This document shows, piece by piece, positions 18,745-27,990 of a stretch of 64,000 nucleotides of DNA. The DNA is from Brucella intermedia LMG 3301 (lineage in GTDB: Bacteria; Pseudomonadota; Alphaproteobacteria; Rhizobiales; Rhizobiaceae). Position 1 is the first letter of the stretch. Each line of letters starts with the position of its first letter. Both the position numbers and the translations under genes were made by a program. Location: positions 1,364,001 through 1,428,000 of the forward strand of contig NZ_ACQA01000001.1 in the NCBI RefSeq assembly GCF_000182645.1. Direction: 5' to 3'. Below the pieces are notes generated by a model. That model ran no database searches. It saw only the letters and a list, made by a program, of their open reading frames with translations, and was not told the DNA's origin.

Positions 18745-18920
18745 GATGTTTTCCGCTGTGCTATAAAATCGTGGCGCTTCCCTGACATAATTGACGCTGA
18801 ATCGCAAAGATTCCCCTTACAGGCCCGGGTGAAAAGCCTGTGTAGTAGCCCGATAACACCTATCTTCCGCCGATTTGTGCCAGGCTGTCGCCACCGGATA
18901 CAGGATCAAGGGAGGAAACC

Positions 18921-19505
18921 ATGTCGGGTAAGAAAATACTGATGCTTTGCGGCGACTTCGGTGAGGACTATGAAACGATGGTCCCGTTCCAGACGTTGCT
19001 GACTGTTGGCCATGCGGTTCATGCGGTCTGCCCCGGCAAGAAAGCCGGGGACCATATCGCGACAGCCATTCATGATTTTGAGGGCCACCAGACCTATACG
19101 GAAAAGCCGGGCCATAACTTCACCCTCAATGCAACCTTCTCCGACGTGAAACCGGAGAGCTATGACGCGCTTGTCATTCCCGGTGGCCGGGCGCCGGAAT
19201 ATCTGCGTCTCGACGACAAGGTTATCGCCGTGGTGAAACATTTCTTCGAGGCGAACAAGCCCGTTGCAGCGGTCTGCCACGGTGCACAACTGCTCGCCGC
19301 CGCGCGCGTTCTGGAAGGCCGCACCTGCTCGGCCTATCCGGCTTGCCGGCCTGAAGTCGAACTCGCCGGCGGCACCTATGCCGATATTCCGGTCGACCAG
19401 GCCGTTACGGAGGGCAATCTCGTCACCTCGCCTGCGTGGCCCGCCCATCCGGCCTGGCTGGCACAGTTCCTCACAGTCCTCGGCACCAGGATCACCCACA
19501 GCTGA
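18921..19505 (+). CDS. DJ-1/PfpI family protein
   Basis: The 194-residue protein has the flavodoxin-like class I amidotransferase fold. The nucleophile elbow is [14 protein letters not shown] (Cys near 115) with the neighbouring His, and an acidic residue near 16 ([10 protein letters not shown]) matches the conserved glutamate of the family. Members include proteases, glyoxalases/deglycases and chaperones, so the exact activity is open. AGGGAGG precedes the ATG. The gene is divergent from trmJ. Confidence 0.88.
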   Translation: MSGKKILMLCGDFGEDYETMVPFQTLLTVGHAVHAVCPGKKAGDHIATAIHDFEGHQTYTEKPGHNFTLNATFSDVKPESYDALVIPGGRAPEYLRLDDKVIAVVKHFFEANKPVAAVCHGAQLLAAARVLEGRTCSAYPACRPEVELAGGTYADIPVDQAVTEGNLVTSPAWPAHPAWLAQFLTVLGTRITHS

Positions 19506-19593
19506 TCGCGCTCTCCCCGCCCGTACCCGACACGGTTGCAGGCGGGGCAAAACTGCGCGACAGTAAGTCTGGGAGAATGATCCGGAGGAAACC

Positions 19594-20004
19594 ATGTGCA
19601 GGCTGTTCATCGGCGCCAATCCTGAACTCTGGCTGAGCGTGACGCGATCGCTGCGCATAGACGGCGTTGTAACAAGCGTTCGCCTTGAAAATTTCTTTTG
19701 GTGGGCTTTGGAAGATATTGCGGCGCGCGATGATCTCACTGTCAGTCGCCTCATTGGCAAACTTTATGATGAATCCCGGAATGAAGGCCACGACCTCGAT
19801 AATTTCGCCTCATTCCTGCGGGTCTGCTGCGGTCGATATCTTTCGCTGCAGCTGAATGGTCTCGTACCCACAGACAGGGCGACTGCCATCTCCACGCTGG
19901 ATGCAGACGCCATTCTGGCAAGTGAAGAGAAAAACTATCGCCAGCGGCAATCATCTTGGGAGAAGTCTCGCGATAACGACAGGTCGGCCCACCGCGCTGC
20001 ATGA
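19594..20004 (+). CDS. Ribbon-helix-helix domain protein
   Basis: This 136-residue protein has a core that reads TRSLRIDGVVTSVRLENFFW followed by WALEDIAARDDLTVSRLIGK and LYDES. That is the strand-helix-helix pattern of the RHH_4 family found in alphaproteobacteria, in which the beta strand contacts DNA. A conserved FLRVCCGRYLSLQ segment follows. It could be a DNA-binding regulator of unknown targets. GAGGAAACC precedes the ATG. It lies between the DJ-1 gene and icd and shares their strand. Confidence 0.68.
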   Translation: MCRLFIGANPELWLSVTRSLRIDGVVTSVRLENFFWWALEDIAARDDLTVSRLIGKLYDESRNEGHDLDNFASFLRVCCGRYLSLQLNGLVPTDRATAISTLDADAILASEEKNYRQRQSSWEKSRDNDRSAHRAA

Positions 20005-20163
20005 TCGGGTTTGCCCGAAAGACGTTTCGCGCATTTCGCAAAATCTCTCCCGAATTTTTGACCATTCAGATGGTCTATAGGCCAAAGAATAAGCCTCTTA
20101 CGCTTTGCCTTATTCGCCGTGAGTGCTATACGGGCGCGACGCATTGAAAAAGAGGCTTCATCC

Positions 20164-21378
20164 ATGGCAAAAATCAAGGTTGCGAACCCGGTCGTCGAAC
20201 TCGACGGCGACGAGATGACCCGCATTATCTGGCAGTTCATCAAGGACAAGCTTATCCATCCTTACCTCGACATCGATCTGAAATATTACGATCTGTCGGT
20301 TGAGAACCGCGATGCGACCAACGATCAGGTCACCATCGATGCAGCCAATGCCATCAAGGAACATGGCGTCGGCGTGAAGTGCGCAACCATCACGCCTGAC
20401 GAAGCGCGCGTTGAGGAATTCAAGCTCAAGAAAATGTGGAAGTCGCCAAACGGCACCATCCGCAACATTCTGGGCGGCGTGATCTTCCGCGAGCCGATCA
20501 TCTGCAAGAACGTGCCGCGTCTGGTGCCGGGTTGGACCCAGCCGATCATCGTTGGCCGCCACGCATTCGGCGACCAGTACCGCGCGACGGATTTCAAGTT
20601 CCCCGGCAAGGGCACGCTGACGATTAAGTTCGTTGGTGAAGATGGTGAAACCATCGAACACGAAGTCTATCAGGCTCCTTCGGCTGGCGTGGCTCTTGCC
20701 ATGTACAACCTTGACGAATCGATCCGCGAGTTCGCCCGCGCTTCGTTCAACTATGGCCTGCAGCGCGGCTATCCGGTCTATCTCTCCACGAAGAACACCA
20801 TCCTGAAAGCCTATGACGGCCGGTTCAAGGATATCTTCCAGGAAGTCTTCGACGCAGAATTCAAATCGAAGTTCGAAGAAAAGAAGATCTGGTACGAACA
20901 CCGCCTCATCGACGACATGGTCGCTTCGGCACTCAAGTGGTCGGGCGGCTACGTCTGGGCATGTAAGAACTATGATGGCGACGTTCAGTCGGACATCGTG
21001 GCACAGGGCTTCGGCTCGCTCGGCCTGATGACCTCCGTTCTGATGACGCCGGATGGCAAGACCGTTGAAGCTGAAGCTGCCCACGGCACCGTGACCCGTC
21101 ACTACCGCCAGCATCAGAAGGGCGAGGAAACCTCGACCAACTCGATCGCTTCGATCTTCGCATGGACCCGCGGTCTTGCCCACCGTGCCAAGCTTGACGA
21201 CAATGCCGAGCTGAAGCGTTTTGCCGACACGTTGGAAAAGGTCTGCGTGGACACTGTTGAAAGCGGCTTCATGACCAAGGATCTGGCGCTGCTCATCGGT
21301 CCGGATCAGCCTTGGCTTTCCACCACGGGTTTCCTCGACAAGATCGATGAAAACCTCAAGAAGGCCATGGCCGCCTGA
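20164..21378 (+). CDS. icd: Isocitrate dehydrogenase (NADP+)
   Basis: The enzyme oxidatively decarboxylates isocitrate to 2-oxoglutarate with NADP+. At 404 residues it is the homodimeric eukaryote-like type. Visible motifs are [20 protein letters not shown] at the start, [13 protein letters not shown] (isocitrate-binding Ser/Asn/Arg), [36 protein letters not shown] and the cofactor region [20 protein letters not shown]. The ATG at 20164 follows AGAGGC and gives the canonical [11 protein letters not shown] start. A strong terminator follows at 21409. Confidence 0.96.
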   Translation: MAKIKVANPVVELDGDEMTRIIWQFIKDKLIHPYLDIDLKYYDLSVENRDATNDQVTIDAANAIKEHGVGVKCATITPDEARVEEFKLKKMWKSPNGTIRNILGGVIFREPIICKNVPRLVPGWTQPIIVGRHAFGDQYRATDFKFPGKGTLTIKFVGEDGETIEHEVYQAPSAGVALAMYNLDESIREFARASFNYGLQRGYPVYLSTKNTILKAYDGRFKDIFQEVFDAEFKSKFEEKKIWYEHRLIDDMVASALKWSGGYVWACKNYDGDVQSDIVAQGFGSLGLMTSVLMTPDGKTVEAEAAHGTVTRHYRQHQKGEETSTNSIASIFAWTRGLAHRAKLDDNAELKRFADTLEKVCVDTVESGFMTKDLALLIGPDQPWLSTTGFLDKIDENLKKAMAA

Positions 21379-21408
21379 TCGGCTATTCGACCCCTTCTCG
21401 ATATGCAG

Positions 21409-21437
21409 AACCCGGCAGCATTGCTGCCGGGTTTTTT
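21409..21437 (+). terminator. Intrinsic terminator of icd
   Basis: AACCCGGCAGCA at 21409-21420 is the inverted repeat of TGCTGCCGGGTT at 21422-21433, and the stem runs into TTTTTT at 21432-21437. It lies 31 bases after the icd stop and is a classical rho-independent terminator. Confidence 0.9.
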
Positions 21438-21492
21438 CATTTCCTTTTCAAGGGAAAAAGCGCATCCTGCCACCTCTTACAGGGAGGATGAA

Positions 21493-22119
21493 ATGGCTGA
21501 GTTGAAGCTCTATACCAACCCGATGTCGCGCGGACGTATCGCGCGCTGGATGCTGGAGGAGATCGGCAAACCCTACGATGTGGAAATACTGGATTTCGGC
21601 CCGCCGATGAAAGGCCCCGACTACTGCACGATCAACCCCATGGGTAAAGTGCCGGCCCTGCGTCACGGCGATGCGGTGGTGACGGAAGTGGCGGCGATCT
21701 GCGCTTATCTCGCAACGACATTTCCCGAAGCCGGTCTGGCGCCGCATCCGAATGAGCGTGCAAATTTCTTCCGCTGGCTGTTCTTTACGTCCGGCCCCGT
21801 CGAAGCTGCACTTTCCAACCATGCGCTCGGCGTTGAAATCCCCGCCGACAAGCAGGGAATGGTCGGCTACGGCAATTACGACACAGTGGTCAACACTTTG
21901 GAAAAAGCCGTCTCACAGCATCCATATATCACCGGCGACCGTTTCACCGCAGCTGACGTTTACGTCGGTTCACACGTAGGATGGGGCCTGCGCTTCGGCA
22001 CGCTGCCGGCCCGGGGAGCATTTGTGGCCTATTGGGACCGGTTGAAGGATCGCCCCGCGATGAAACGAGCCACTGAACTGGACGAAGCAGCCGCTGCCGC
22101 AACACAACATTCATACTGA
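21493..22119 (+). CDS. Glutathione S-transferase family protein
   Basis: The 208-residue protein has an N-terminal thioredoxin-like domain: LKLYTNPMSRGRIARWMLEE with the catalytic Ser/Tyr position near residue 11, then NPMGKVPALRHGDAVVTEVAAI with the cis-proline and the Glu-Val glutathione contact. A helical C-domain contains YITGDRFTAADVYVGSHVGW. The family conjugates or reduces with glutathione, and the substrate is not predictable. The start at 21493 is fixed by AGGGAGGA seven bases upstream. Its 3' end is close to the convergent ArsR-type gene. Confidence 0.92.
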   Translation: MAELKLYTNPMSRGRIARWMLEEIGKPYDVEILDFGPPMKGPDYCTINPMGKVPALRHGDAVVTEVAAICAYLATTFPEAGLAPHPNERANFFRWLFFTSGPVEAALSNHALGVEIPADKQGMVGYGNYDTVVNTLEKAVSQHPYITGDRFTAADVYVGSHVGWGLRFGTLPARGAFVAYWDRLKDRPAMKRATELDEAAAAATQHSY

Positions 22120-22135
22120 ACGCTGGCTGTTCAGG

Positions 22136-22825
22136 TCACGTGATCTGGCCAGCCAGTTCAAATGTCCGCGAAAATGCCTGTGATCCTTTGGGCGAAAAAG
22201 CGATGACCCGGCCCGCTTCCCGGCGTGCCCACCCTTGCGAAATAAAATGGTTCAGGAGCGCCGCACCCAGTGCTCCGCCAAGATGGTTGCGGCGTTCGCT
22301 CCAGTCGAGGCAGTGCCGGCAGACCGGCCGCTTGCCCTGCTCCAGGGTAGTGACATTCACACCAAGACAGTTGAAAAACGATTTGCCCTTCTCGGTCAGC
22401 ATCGGCTCGCCATCGTCGGCAATGAGACCAAGTCTATACGACGCATCAAGCAACTCGACGCCCCGTTCACCCGCCAGATGATCGTAGCAGATGCGCGCCT
22501 TGCGTAGCGCCTGGTCTTTCGGGCCCGTCCTCACCCGCACGGCGCCGGTGCGTTGCGCGAGTCCCATTAGTCCTTCCAGAACCTGCGCAACATCCGTTCC
22601 TGAAAGACGGAAATAGCGATGCCGTCCCTGCTTCTCCGCAACCAGCAGATTAGCAGCATCAAGTTTTGCAAGGTGCCCGCTGGCCGTTTGCAATGTCACA
22701 CCTGCCGCAGACGCAAGCTCACTGACCGTCAGTGCGCGGCCGTCCATCAGCGCCGTGAGCATGTTTGCACGCGCAGGGTCCCCAAGGAGCGCGGCAACGG
22801 AAGCTATGATCGGGCCATCTTTCAT
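22136..22825 (-). CDS. ArsR-type winged-helix transcriptional regulator
   Basis: The 229-residue protein has an N-terminal ArsR-like winged helix (residues 5-85: LLGDPARANMLTALMDGRAL, ELASAAGVTLQTASGHLAKL, GRHRYFRLSG). A C-terminal half twice the usual ArsR length holds CRHCLDWSERRNHLGGALGA. The CxxC plus histidines might bind a metal or cofactor, but this is inference. It is divergent from the NIPSNAP/ABM pair, with an inverted repeat across the shared promoter region, and so probably controls both itself and that pair. Confidence 0.88.
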   Translation of the reverse strand: MKDGPIIASVAALLGDPARANMLTALMDGRALTVSELASAAGVTLQTASGHLAKLDAANLLVAEKQGRHRYFRLSGTDVAQVLEGLMGLAQRTGAVRVRTGPKDQALRKARICYDHLAGERGVELLDASYRLGLIADDGEPMLTEKGKSFFNCLGVNVTTLEQGKRPVCRHCLDWSERRNHLGGALGAALLNHFISQGWARREAGRVIAFSPKGSQAFSRTFELAGQIT

Positions 22826-22827
22826 AC

Positions 22828-22882
22828 TTCGATGCTAACCGAACTATAGAGATAATTCAATTGCTACATTGTCAGCATCGAA
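22828..22882. promoter_or_regulatory. Inverted repeat TTCGATGCT...AGCATCGAA in the divergent arsR/NIPSNAP promoter
   Basis: TTCGATGCT at 22828-22836 and its exact complement AGCATCGAA at 22874-22882 flank 37 bp. With one mismatch the arms extend to 12 bp (TTCGATGCT(A/G)AC). The left arm touches the regulator start codon and the right arm lies about 25 bp before the NIPSNAP start. The layout suggests two half-sites or operators for the ArsR-type protein. Binding is inferred only. Confidence 0.55.
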
Positions 22883-22906
22883 CACAGGCATTTGAAGGAG
22901 ACATGC

Positions 22907-23236
22907 ATGATTACCTGTTTCATCCGCTATCAGATCGACCCGTTCAAGGCGGATGCCTTTGCTGAATATGCACGCAACTGGGGACAGGCCATTCCGCGAT
23001 GCGGCGCCGATCTCATTGGTTATTTCGGACCACATGAGGGTTCGTCAACGACAGCATATGGCGTCTATTCAATCGAAAATCTTGCCGCTTACGAAGCCTA
23101 TCGCGCTCGGCTTGCCTCCGATCCACTGGGACGCGAGAATTATGAATTTGCGCGCCGGGAGCAATTCATCCGGTCCGAAGACCGAATCTTCCTGAAACTT
23201 CAATCCGCACCGCATGGGGAGTTCATCAAGCCATGA
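22907..23236 (+). CDS. NIPSNAP family protein
   Basis: The 109-residue protein begins [20 protein letters not shown] and has the dimeric ferredoxin-like fold pattern of NIPSNAP proteins: a strand, the helix [22 protein letters not shown], then the [12 protein letters not shown] segment. Molecular function is unknown. The ATG at 22907 has GAAGGAG seven bases upstream. A second ATG at 22903 is out of frame. The stop overlaps the next gene start as ATGA, so the two proteins are made together. Confidence 0.82.
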   Translation: MITCFIRYQIDPFKADAFAEYARNWGQAIPRCGADLIGYFGPHEGSSTTAYGVYSIENLAAYEAYRARLASDPLGRENYEFARREQFIRSEDRIFLKLQSAPHGEFIKP

Positions 23237-23583
23237 TTGCAGTCATATTCGAAGTCTGGCCGGCTGATGACGACAGGCGCGGCCAATATCTCGATATTGC
23301 AACTAGCCTGCGCGACGATCTTTCCAGAATCGACGGCTTCCTGTCGATAGAGCGCTTTCAAAGCCTTGCCGATCCCGATAAGTTGCTCTCGCTTTCGTTC
23401 TGGCGCGACGAAGAAGCCGTGCGCGAATGGCGCAACTTGCCGTCCCACCGACTGGCACAGGGACAGGGCCGCAAGGGCGTTTTCGAGAATTATCGCTTAC
23501 GTGTGGCCAGCGTCATGCGCGATTATGGCCTCGATGATCGTTTTGAGGCTCCCGAAGACAGCCGTTCAGCGCACGCTGCATAA
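23233..23583 (+). CDS. Antibiotic biosynthesis monooxygenase (ABM) domain protein
   Basis: The 116-residue ABM-type protein reads [20 protein letters not shown], then the helix [20 protein letters not shown] and the conserved [20 protein letters not shown]. Such small ferredoxin-like proteins include cofactor-free monooxygenases, but many members have no tested activity. Coupling to a NIPSNAP protein of the same fold class suggests a heteromeric or functionally linked pair. A shared terminator follows. Confidence 0.85.
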   Translation: MIAVIFEVWPADDDRRGQYLDIATSLRDDLSRIDGFLSIERFQSLADPDKLLSLSFWRDEEAVREWRNLPSHRLAQGQGRKGVFENYRLRVASVMRDYGLDDRFEAPEDSRSAHAA

Positions 23584-23585
23584 TG

Positions 23586-23616
23586 AAAAGCCGGGCAATC
23601 GCCCGGCTTTTCTATT
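23586..23616. terminator. Bidirectional terminator between the ABM gene and alaS
   Basis: AAAAGCCGGGC at 23587-23597 pairs with GCCCGGCTTTT at 23601-23611 over a short loop. A-rich and T-rich flanks give a U-tract in both directions. It separates convergent transcription of the ABM gene and alaS. Confidence 0.88.
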
Positions 23617-23629
23617 TCTGTTTTCGGCC

Positions 23630-26287
23630 TTAACCGATCAGCGCCTTGACCGCGGCGATTGCATCAGCCGCTTTTGCACCATCCGGGCCACCGGCCTGGG
23701 CCATATCTGGCCGACCGCCGCCGCCTGCACCGCCAAGGGCTGCGGAAGCGGCCCGAACCAGATCAACCGCGCTGAACCGACCAAGCAGATCTTCCGTGAC
23801 CGCCGCTACTGCGCTGGCCTTGTCGTCTTCGCCGACACCAATAAACAGCACGACGCCGGAACCGACCTGCTTCTTGCCTTCATCAGCAAGCGGCTTCAGA
23901 TCACGCGGAGAAACGCCGGTAACAATCTTGCCGAGGAAATTGACGCCATTCACGGCTTCAACTGCACTGCCCCCGTCCGCCGAGCCGCCGCCAAGTGCAA
24001 GCTTCTTGCGGGCATCAGCAAGTTCACGCTCCAGCTTCTTGCGTTCATCGAGCAGTGCATTGACGCGTTCCAGCGCCTCGGCCGGCGTCGTCTTCAATGC
24101 TCCGGCGATGGCCTTTACGCGTTCGTCCTGCTCTTCGAGATAGAGGCGTGCAGCCTCACCCGTCAGCGCTTCCATGCGGCGAACGCCAGCGGCGACCGCG
24201 CCTTCGGAAACGATACGCACGAGGCCTATATCGCCGGTCTGGCGCACATGCGTGCCGCCGCAAAGCTCAACAGAATAGGCTTTGCCTTCCTTCGAGCCGT
24301 GTTTGGCGGTGCCCATGGAAACAACGCGCACTTCGTCGCCATATTTTTCACCGAACAGCGCCATGGCGCCTTCGGCAATGGCATCGTCAACGGCCATCAG
24401 ACGCGTGCTAACAGGAGCGTTCTGCAAAATGATCTCGTTGGCAAGGTTTTCAACCTTCGCCAGTTCTTCGGCAGAAATCGGCTTGGGATGTGAGAAATCG
24501 AAGCGCAAGCGATCCGGCGCGACGAGCGAACCCTTCTGGGCAACATGGCTGCCGAGCGTTTCCCGCAGGGCCTCATGCAGAAGATGCGTTGCCGAATGGT
24601 TGGAACGGATACGAGTGCGGCGCGCCGAATCCACTTTCAGCTCAACCGCATCGCCGGTCTTGACCGTGCCCTTGGCAACTTCGCCGATGTGAACGAAAAC
24701 GCCCTCGCCCTTCTTCTGCGTATCCTTGATAGCGATGACAAAACCTTCACCGGAAATCGTGCCGGTATCGCCCTGCTGGCCACCGGATTCTCCGTAGAAC
24801 GGTGTCTGGTTGACCACCACCGAAACAACCTCGCCTTCAGAAGCCGACTGCACTTCAGCACCGTCGCGCACCAGGGCAGCCACAACACCTTCCGCGCTTT
24901 CAGTTTCATAACCGAGGAATTCAGTCGCACCGACCTTATCCTTGATACCGAACCAGATCGTTTCGGTTGCGGCTTCACCGGAACCAGCCCAATTGGCCCG
25001 TGCCTCGGCCTTCTGGCGCTCCATGGCCGCGCTGAAACCGTCCGTATCCACGGCAATGCCACGCTGGCGCAGCGCATCCTGCGTCAGATCAAGCGGGAAG
25101 CCATAGGTGTCGTAAAGCTTGAAAGCAGTTTCACCGTCGAGGCGATCGCCTTCGACAAGGTTTTCAGTTGCGTCCGACAGAAGTCCAAGCCCGCGATCCA
25201 GCGTCTTGCGAAAGCGGGTCTCTTCAAGCTTGAGCGTTTCCGAGATAAGAGCCTCAGCGCGGATCAATTCCGGATAAGCCTGTCCCATTTCACGGATCAG
25301 GGTTGGCAGAAGACGCCACATCAGTGGCTCTTTCGCGCCCAGAAGCTGGGCATGGCGCATCGCGCGGCGCATGATGCGACGCAGCACATAACCACGGCCT
25401 TCATTGGATGGCAGAACGCCATCGGCGATCAGGAAGCTCGACGCGCGCAGATGGTCGGCGATCACCCGGTGGCTGGCACGGAGTTCGCCGTCAGCCTTCA
25501 CGCCGGTAGCCTCTTCCGAAGCGCGGATCAATGCCTTGAAGAGATCGATATCGTAATTGTCATGCACGCCCTGCAGAACCGCTGCAACCCGCTCAAGTCC
25601 CATGCCGGTATCGATGGACGGACGCGGCAGGTCGATACGCTGTTCAGGCGTGATTTGCTCGAACTGCATGAAAACGAGGTTCCATATCTCAATGAAACGA
25701 TCGCCGTCTTCGTCAGCCGATCCGGGAGGTCCACCCCAGATATGGTCGCCATGGTCGAAGAAGATTTCCGAACATGGACCGCAGGGCCCGGTGTCCCCCA
25801 TGGCCCAGAAATTATCGCTGGTGGCGATGCGGATAATACGGTCGTCGGAAAGACCGGCGATCTTCTTCCAGTAATTCGCTGCGTCGTCGTCCGTATGATA
25901 AACGGTGACGAGGAGCTTGTCCTTCGGAAGACCGAATTCCTTGGTGATCAGGTTCCAGGCGAAGCTGATGGCTTCGTCTTTGAAATAGTCGCCGAACGAG
26001 AAATTGCCCAGCATTTCAAAGAAAGTATGGTGACGCGCCGTATAGCCGACATTGTCCAGATCGTTGTGCTTCCCGCCGGCGCGAACGCATTTCTGAGAGG
26101 TCGTGGCGCGATTATATGAACGATGTTCGAGGCCGGTGAAGACATTCTTGAACTGCACCATGCCCGCATTGGTGAACATCAGCGTCGGATCGTTACGCGG
26201 AACGAGCGGGCTCGATGGAACGACCTCATGCCCGTTCTTGCGGAAATAATCGAGGAATGTGGACCTAATCTCGTTGACGCCAGCCAT
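23630..26287 (-). CDS. alaS: Alanine-tRNA ligase
   Basis: AlaRS charges tRNA-Ala in the cytosol and clears mischarged serine and glycine. The 885-residue protein contains the class II catalytic domain ([51 protein letters not shown]). The editing domain has [11 protein letters not shown] and, further on, CGGTHV, supplying the zinc-binding His/Cys set. The C-Ala domain includes a coiled coil ([18 protein letters not shown]) and a glycine-rich tail ([16 protein letters not shown]). Full length, with no frameshift. Confidence 0.97.
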   Translation of the reverse strand: MAGVNEIRSTFLDYFRKNGHEVVPSSPLVPRNDPTLMFTNAGMVQFKNVFTGLEHRSYNRATTSQKCVRAGGKHNDLDNVGYTARHHTFFEMLGNFSFGDYFKDEAISFAWNLITKEFGLPKDKLLVTVYHTDDDAANYWKKIAGLSDDRIIRIATSDNFWAMGDTGPCGPCSEIFFDHGDHIWGGPPGSADEDGDRFIEIWNLVFMQFEQITPEQRIDLPRPSIDTGMGLERVAAVLQGVHDNYDIDLFKALIRASEEATGVKADGELRASHRVIADHLRASSFLIADGVLPSNEGRGYVLRRIMRRAMRHAQLLGAKEPLMWRLLPTLIREMGQAYPELIRAEALISETLKLEETRFRKTLDRGLGLLSDATENLVEGDRLDGETAFKLYDTYGFPLDLTQDALRQRGIAVDTDGFSAAMERQKAEARANWAGSGEAATETIWFGIKDKVGATEFLGYETESAEGVVAALVRDGAEVQSASEGEVVSVVVNQTPFYGESGGQQGDTGTISGEGFVIAIKDTQKKGEGVFVHIGEVAKGTVKTGDAVELKVDSARRTRIRSNHSATHLLHEALRETLGSHVAQKGSLVAPDRLRFDFSHPKPISAEELAKVENLANEIILQNAPVSTRLMAVDDAIAEGAMALFGEKYGDEVRVVSMGTAKHGSKEGKAYSVELCGGTHVRQTGDIGLVRIVSEGAVAAGVRRMEALTGEAARLYLEEQDERVKAIAGALKTTPAEALERVNALLDERKKLERELADARKKLALGGGSADGGSAVEAVNGVNFLGKIVTGVSPRDLKPLADEGKKQVGSGVVLFIGVGEDDKASAVAAVTEDLLGRFSAVDLVRAASAALGGAGGGGRPDMAQAGGPDGAKAADAIAAVKALIG

Positions 26288-26558
26288 AAGTCACCTTTGG
26301 GCTTTACTGCCCTGCACGGACACAGCTTTGCAGAAAGCTGCATCAATTATCCTGTTCAAACTCCCACAGCCGCCAACCGTCATCGAAGGCCCGAGGCTCT
26401 CTCGCGCTGCTAGGACGTGAAGTGGAGTTTTCGGTTGACCGCTTTTAACGGTGCCTTGCTTTTCTGTCCAGATAAGTACGCTGCGCCATAAAAGCAATTC
26501 TGCTGAAAGACGTTAAAGCAGGCGCTTTTCATATCGCAAGAATCTATCGCCCAAAAAC
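26288..26558. other. Intergenic region between recA and alaS
   Basis: About 270 bases separate the recA terminator from the alaS start. They should hold the alaS promoter on the minus strand. I see no T-box, small gene or clear hairpin here. Confidence 0.4.
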
Positions 26559-26586
26559 AAAGCCCCGTGCGCATGCACGGGGCTTT
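26559..26586 (-). terminator. Intrinsic terminator of recA
   Basis: AAAGCCCCGTGC at 26559-26570 pairs with GCACGGGGCTTT at 26575-26586 over a four-base loop. On the minus strand the stem continues into TTTGTTTTTGG, a good U-rich tract. It lies 25 bases after the recA stop. Confidence 0.88.
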
Positions 26587-26611
26587 GATAATTCAACCCA
26601 GACTGGCGATC

Positions 26612-27698
26612 CTACATTTCTGCGGCGTCGCCAGCGTCTTCTTCGGGTCCGCCATCTTCGAGGAATTGCTCGGCAATCAGCCCGGCATTCTGACGAAGCG
26701 TGGTTTCGATCTCGCGGGCCACTTCCGGGTTGTCCTTGAGATACTGCTTGGCATTTTCACGGCCCTGCCCGAGCCGTTGGGAATTATAGGAGAACCACGC
26801 ACCCGACTTTTCGACAACACCAGCCTTCACGCCAAGATCGACCAACTCACCGGTCTTGGAAACGCCAGCACCATACATGATGTCGAATTCGACCTGCTTG
26901 AAGGGCGGAGCAAGCTTGTTCTTGACGACCTTGACACGGGTCTGGTTGCCTACGACTTCATCACGTTCCTTGATCGAGCCGATACGGCGAATATCGAGAC
27001 GAACCGAAGCATAAAACTTGAGAGCGTTACCGCCAGTCGTCGTTTCCGGCGAACCGAACATCACACCGATCTTCATGCGGATCTGGTTGATGAAGATCAC
27101 CATGCAGTTGGAACGAGAGATAGACGCGGTAAGCTTGCGGAGCGCCTGGCTCATGAGACGTGCCTGAAGACCAGGCAGGGAGTCACCCATTTCACCTTCG
27201 ATTTCGGCGCGAGGCGTCAAGGCTGCGACCGAGTCGACGACGAGAACGTCGATAGCGCCCGAACGCACGAGCGTATCGGTGATCTCAAGCGCCTGCTCGC
27301 CCGGTATCCGGCTGCGAAATCAGCAGGTTTTCAAGATCGACGCCCAGCTTGCGGGCATAGACCGGATCGAGCGCATGTTCCGCATCGACGAATGCACAGA
27401 TACCGCCCTTCTTCTGTGCCTCCGCGATCGTGTGCAGCGCCAGTGTCGTCTTACCGGAGCTTTCCGGGCCGTAAATCTCGACAATACGTCCTTTAGGCAA
27501 GCCACCAACGCCGAGCGCGATGTCCAGCGAGAGCGATCCGGTCGATACTGTTTCGATCTCTACGACCTGATCGTTCTGGCCAAGGCGCATGATCGAGCCC
27601 TTGCCGAACGCCCTTTCAATCTGCGACAATGCCGCATCGAGAGCCTTAGTCTTGTCCACTGAATTTTCCTCAACAAGTCGCAATGAATTCTGAGACAT
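26612..27698 (-). pseudogene. recA: Recombinase RecA, frameshifted in this sequence
   Basis: RecA drives strand exchange and activates LexA cleavage. The frame from 27698 ([20 protein letters not shown]) encodes a normal N-terminal part with Walker [10 protein letters not shown] and reaches LISQPDTG. It then shifts to RAGA and a stop at 27285. The remainder ([20 protein letters not shown] to DAGDAAEM, ending 26612) is intact in another frame. One extra base in the CCC run 27300-27302 explains this. Deleting it restores [11 protein letters not shown] and a 361-residue protein, the expected length. Everything else looks functional, so a sequencing error is more likely than a true null. The LexA box upstream supports SOS control. 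Confidence 0.93.
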
Positions 27699-27821
27699 CT
27701 TACACCATCCTCTTGTCTCGCTAGAAGCCCGGCAGGCTCGTTGCCACGATCTATTTGTATCTGTTTTGTTCTCATTTTGCAATGCCGTTAACTCATTGAT
27801 TATAAACAATTCTGAAATTTT

Positions 27822-27836
27822 GTTCTTTAATCGTTC
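27822..27836 (-). promoter_or_regulatory. LexA (SOS) box upstream of recA
   Basis: GTTC at 27822-27825 and GTTC at 27833-27836 are separated by exactly seven bases. This is the alphaproteobacterial LexA site GTTC-N7-GTTC, seen from the minus strand as GAAC-N7-GAAC. It lies about 125-140 bp before the recA start codon. The sequence match is direct and the regulation follows from family knowledge. Confidence 0.8.
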
Positions 27837-27930
27837 TCTAACATCAGTAATTACGAAAATAATAAAGCCATCCACCAATTAACTTATTTCAAACCAAACC
27901 GTGAGCCCGACGATTCGCGAGAACAAACAA

Positions 27931-27960
27931 AAACGCAGCCCTTCTGGCGAAGGACTGCGT
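27931..27960 (-). terminator. Hairpin after the OmpA-like lipoprotein gene
   Basis: The segment around 27932-27959 forms an ACGCAG...CTGCGT stem with inner CCTTC/GAAGG pairing and one mismatch. On the minus strand it is followed by TTTTTGTTTG. It is a probable intrinsic terminator for the gene ending at 27991. Confidence 0.65.
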
Positions 27961-27990
27961 GATTGCGGTGACTGGTTTTGCGAAACGGAA

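Noticed and set aside
24545..26119. Long plus-strand frame opposite alaS
   Set aside because: Antisense shadow of alaS. All alanyl-tRNA synthetase motifs are on the minus strand.
27285..27320. Programmed ribosomal frameshift in recA
   Set aside because: There is no slippery heptamer or stimulatory structure. RecA is not known to need recoding, and the same type of extra base occurs in rpoB.
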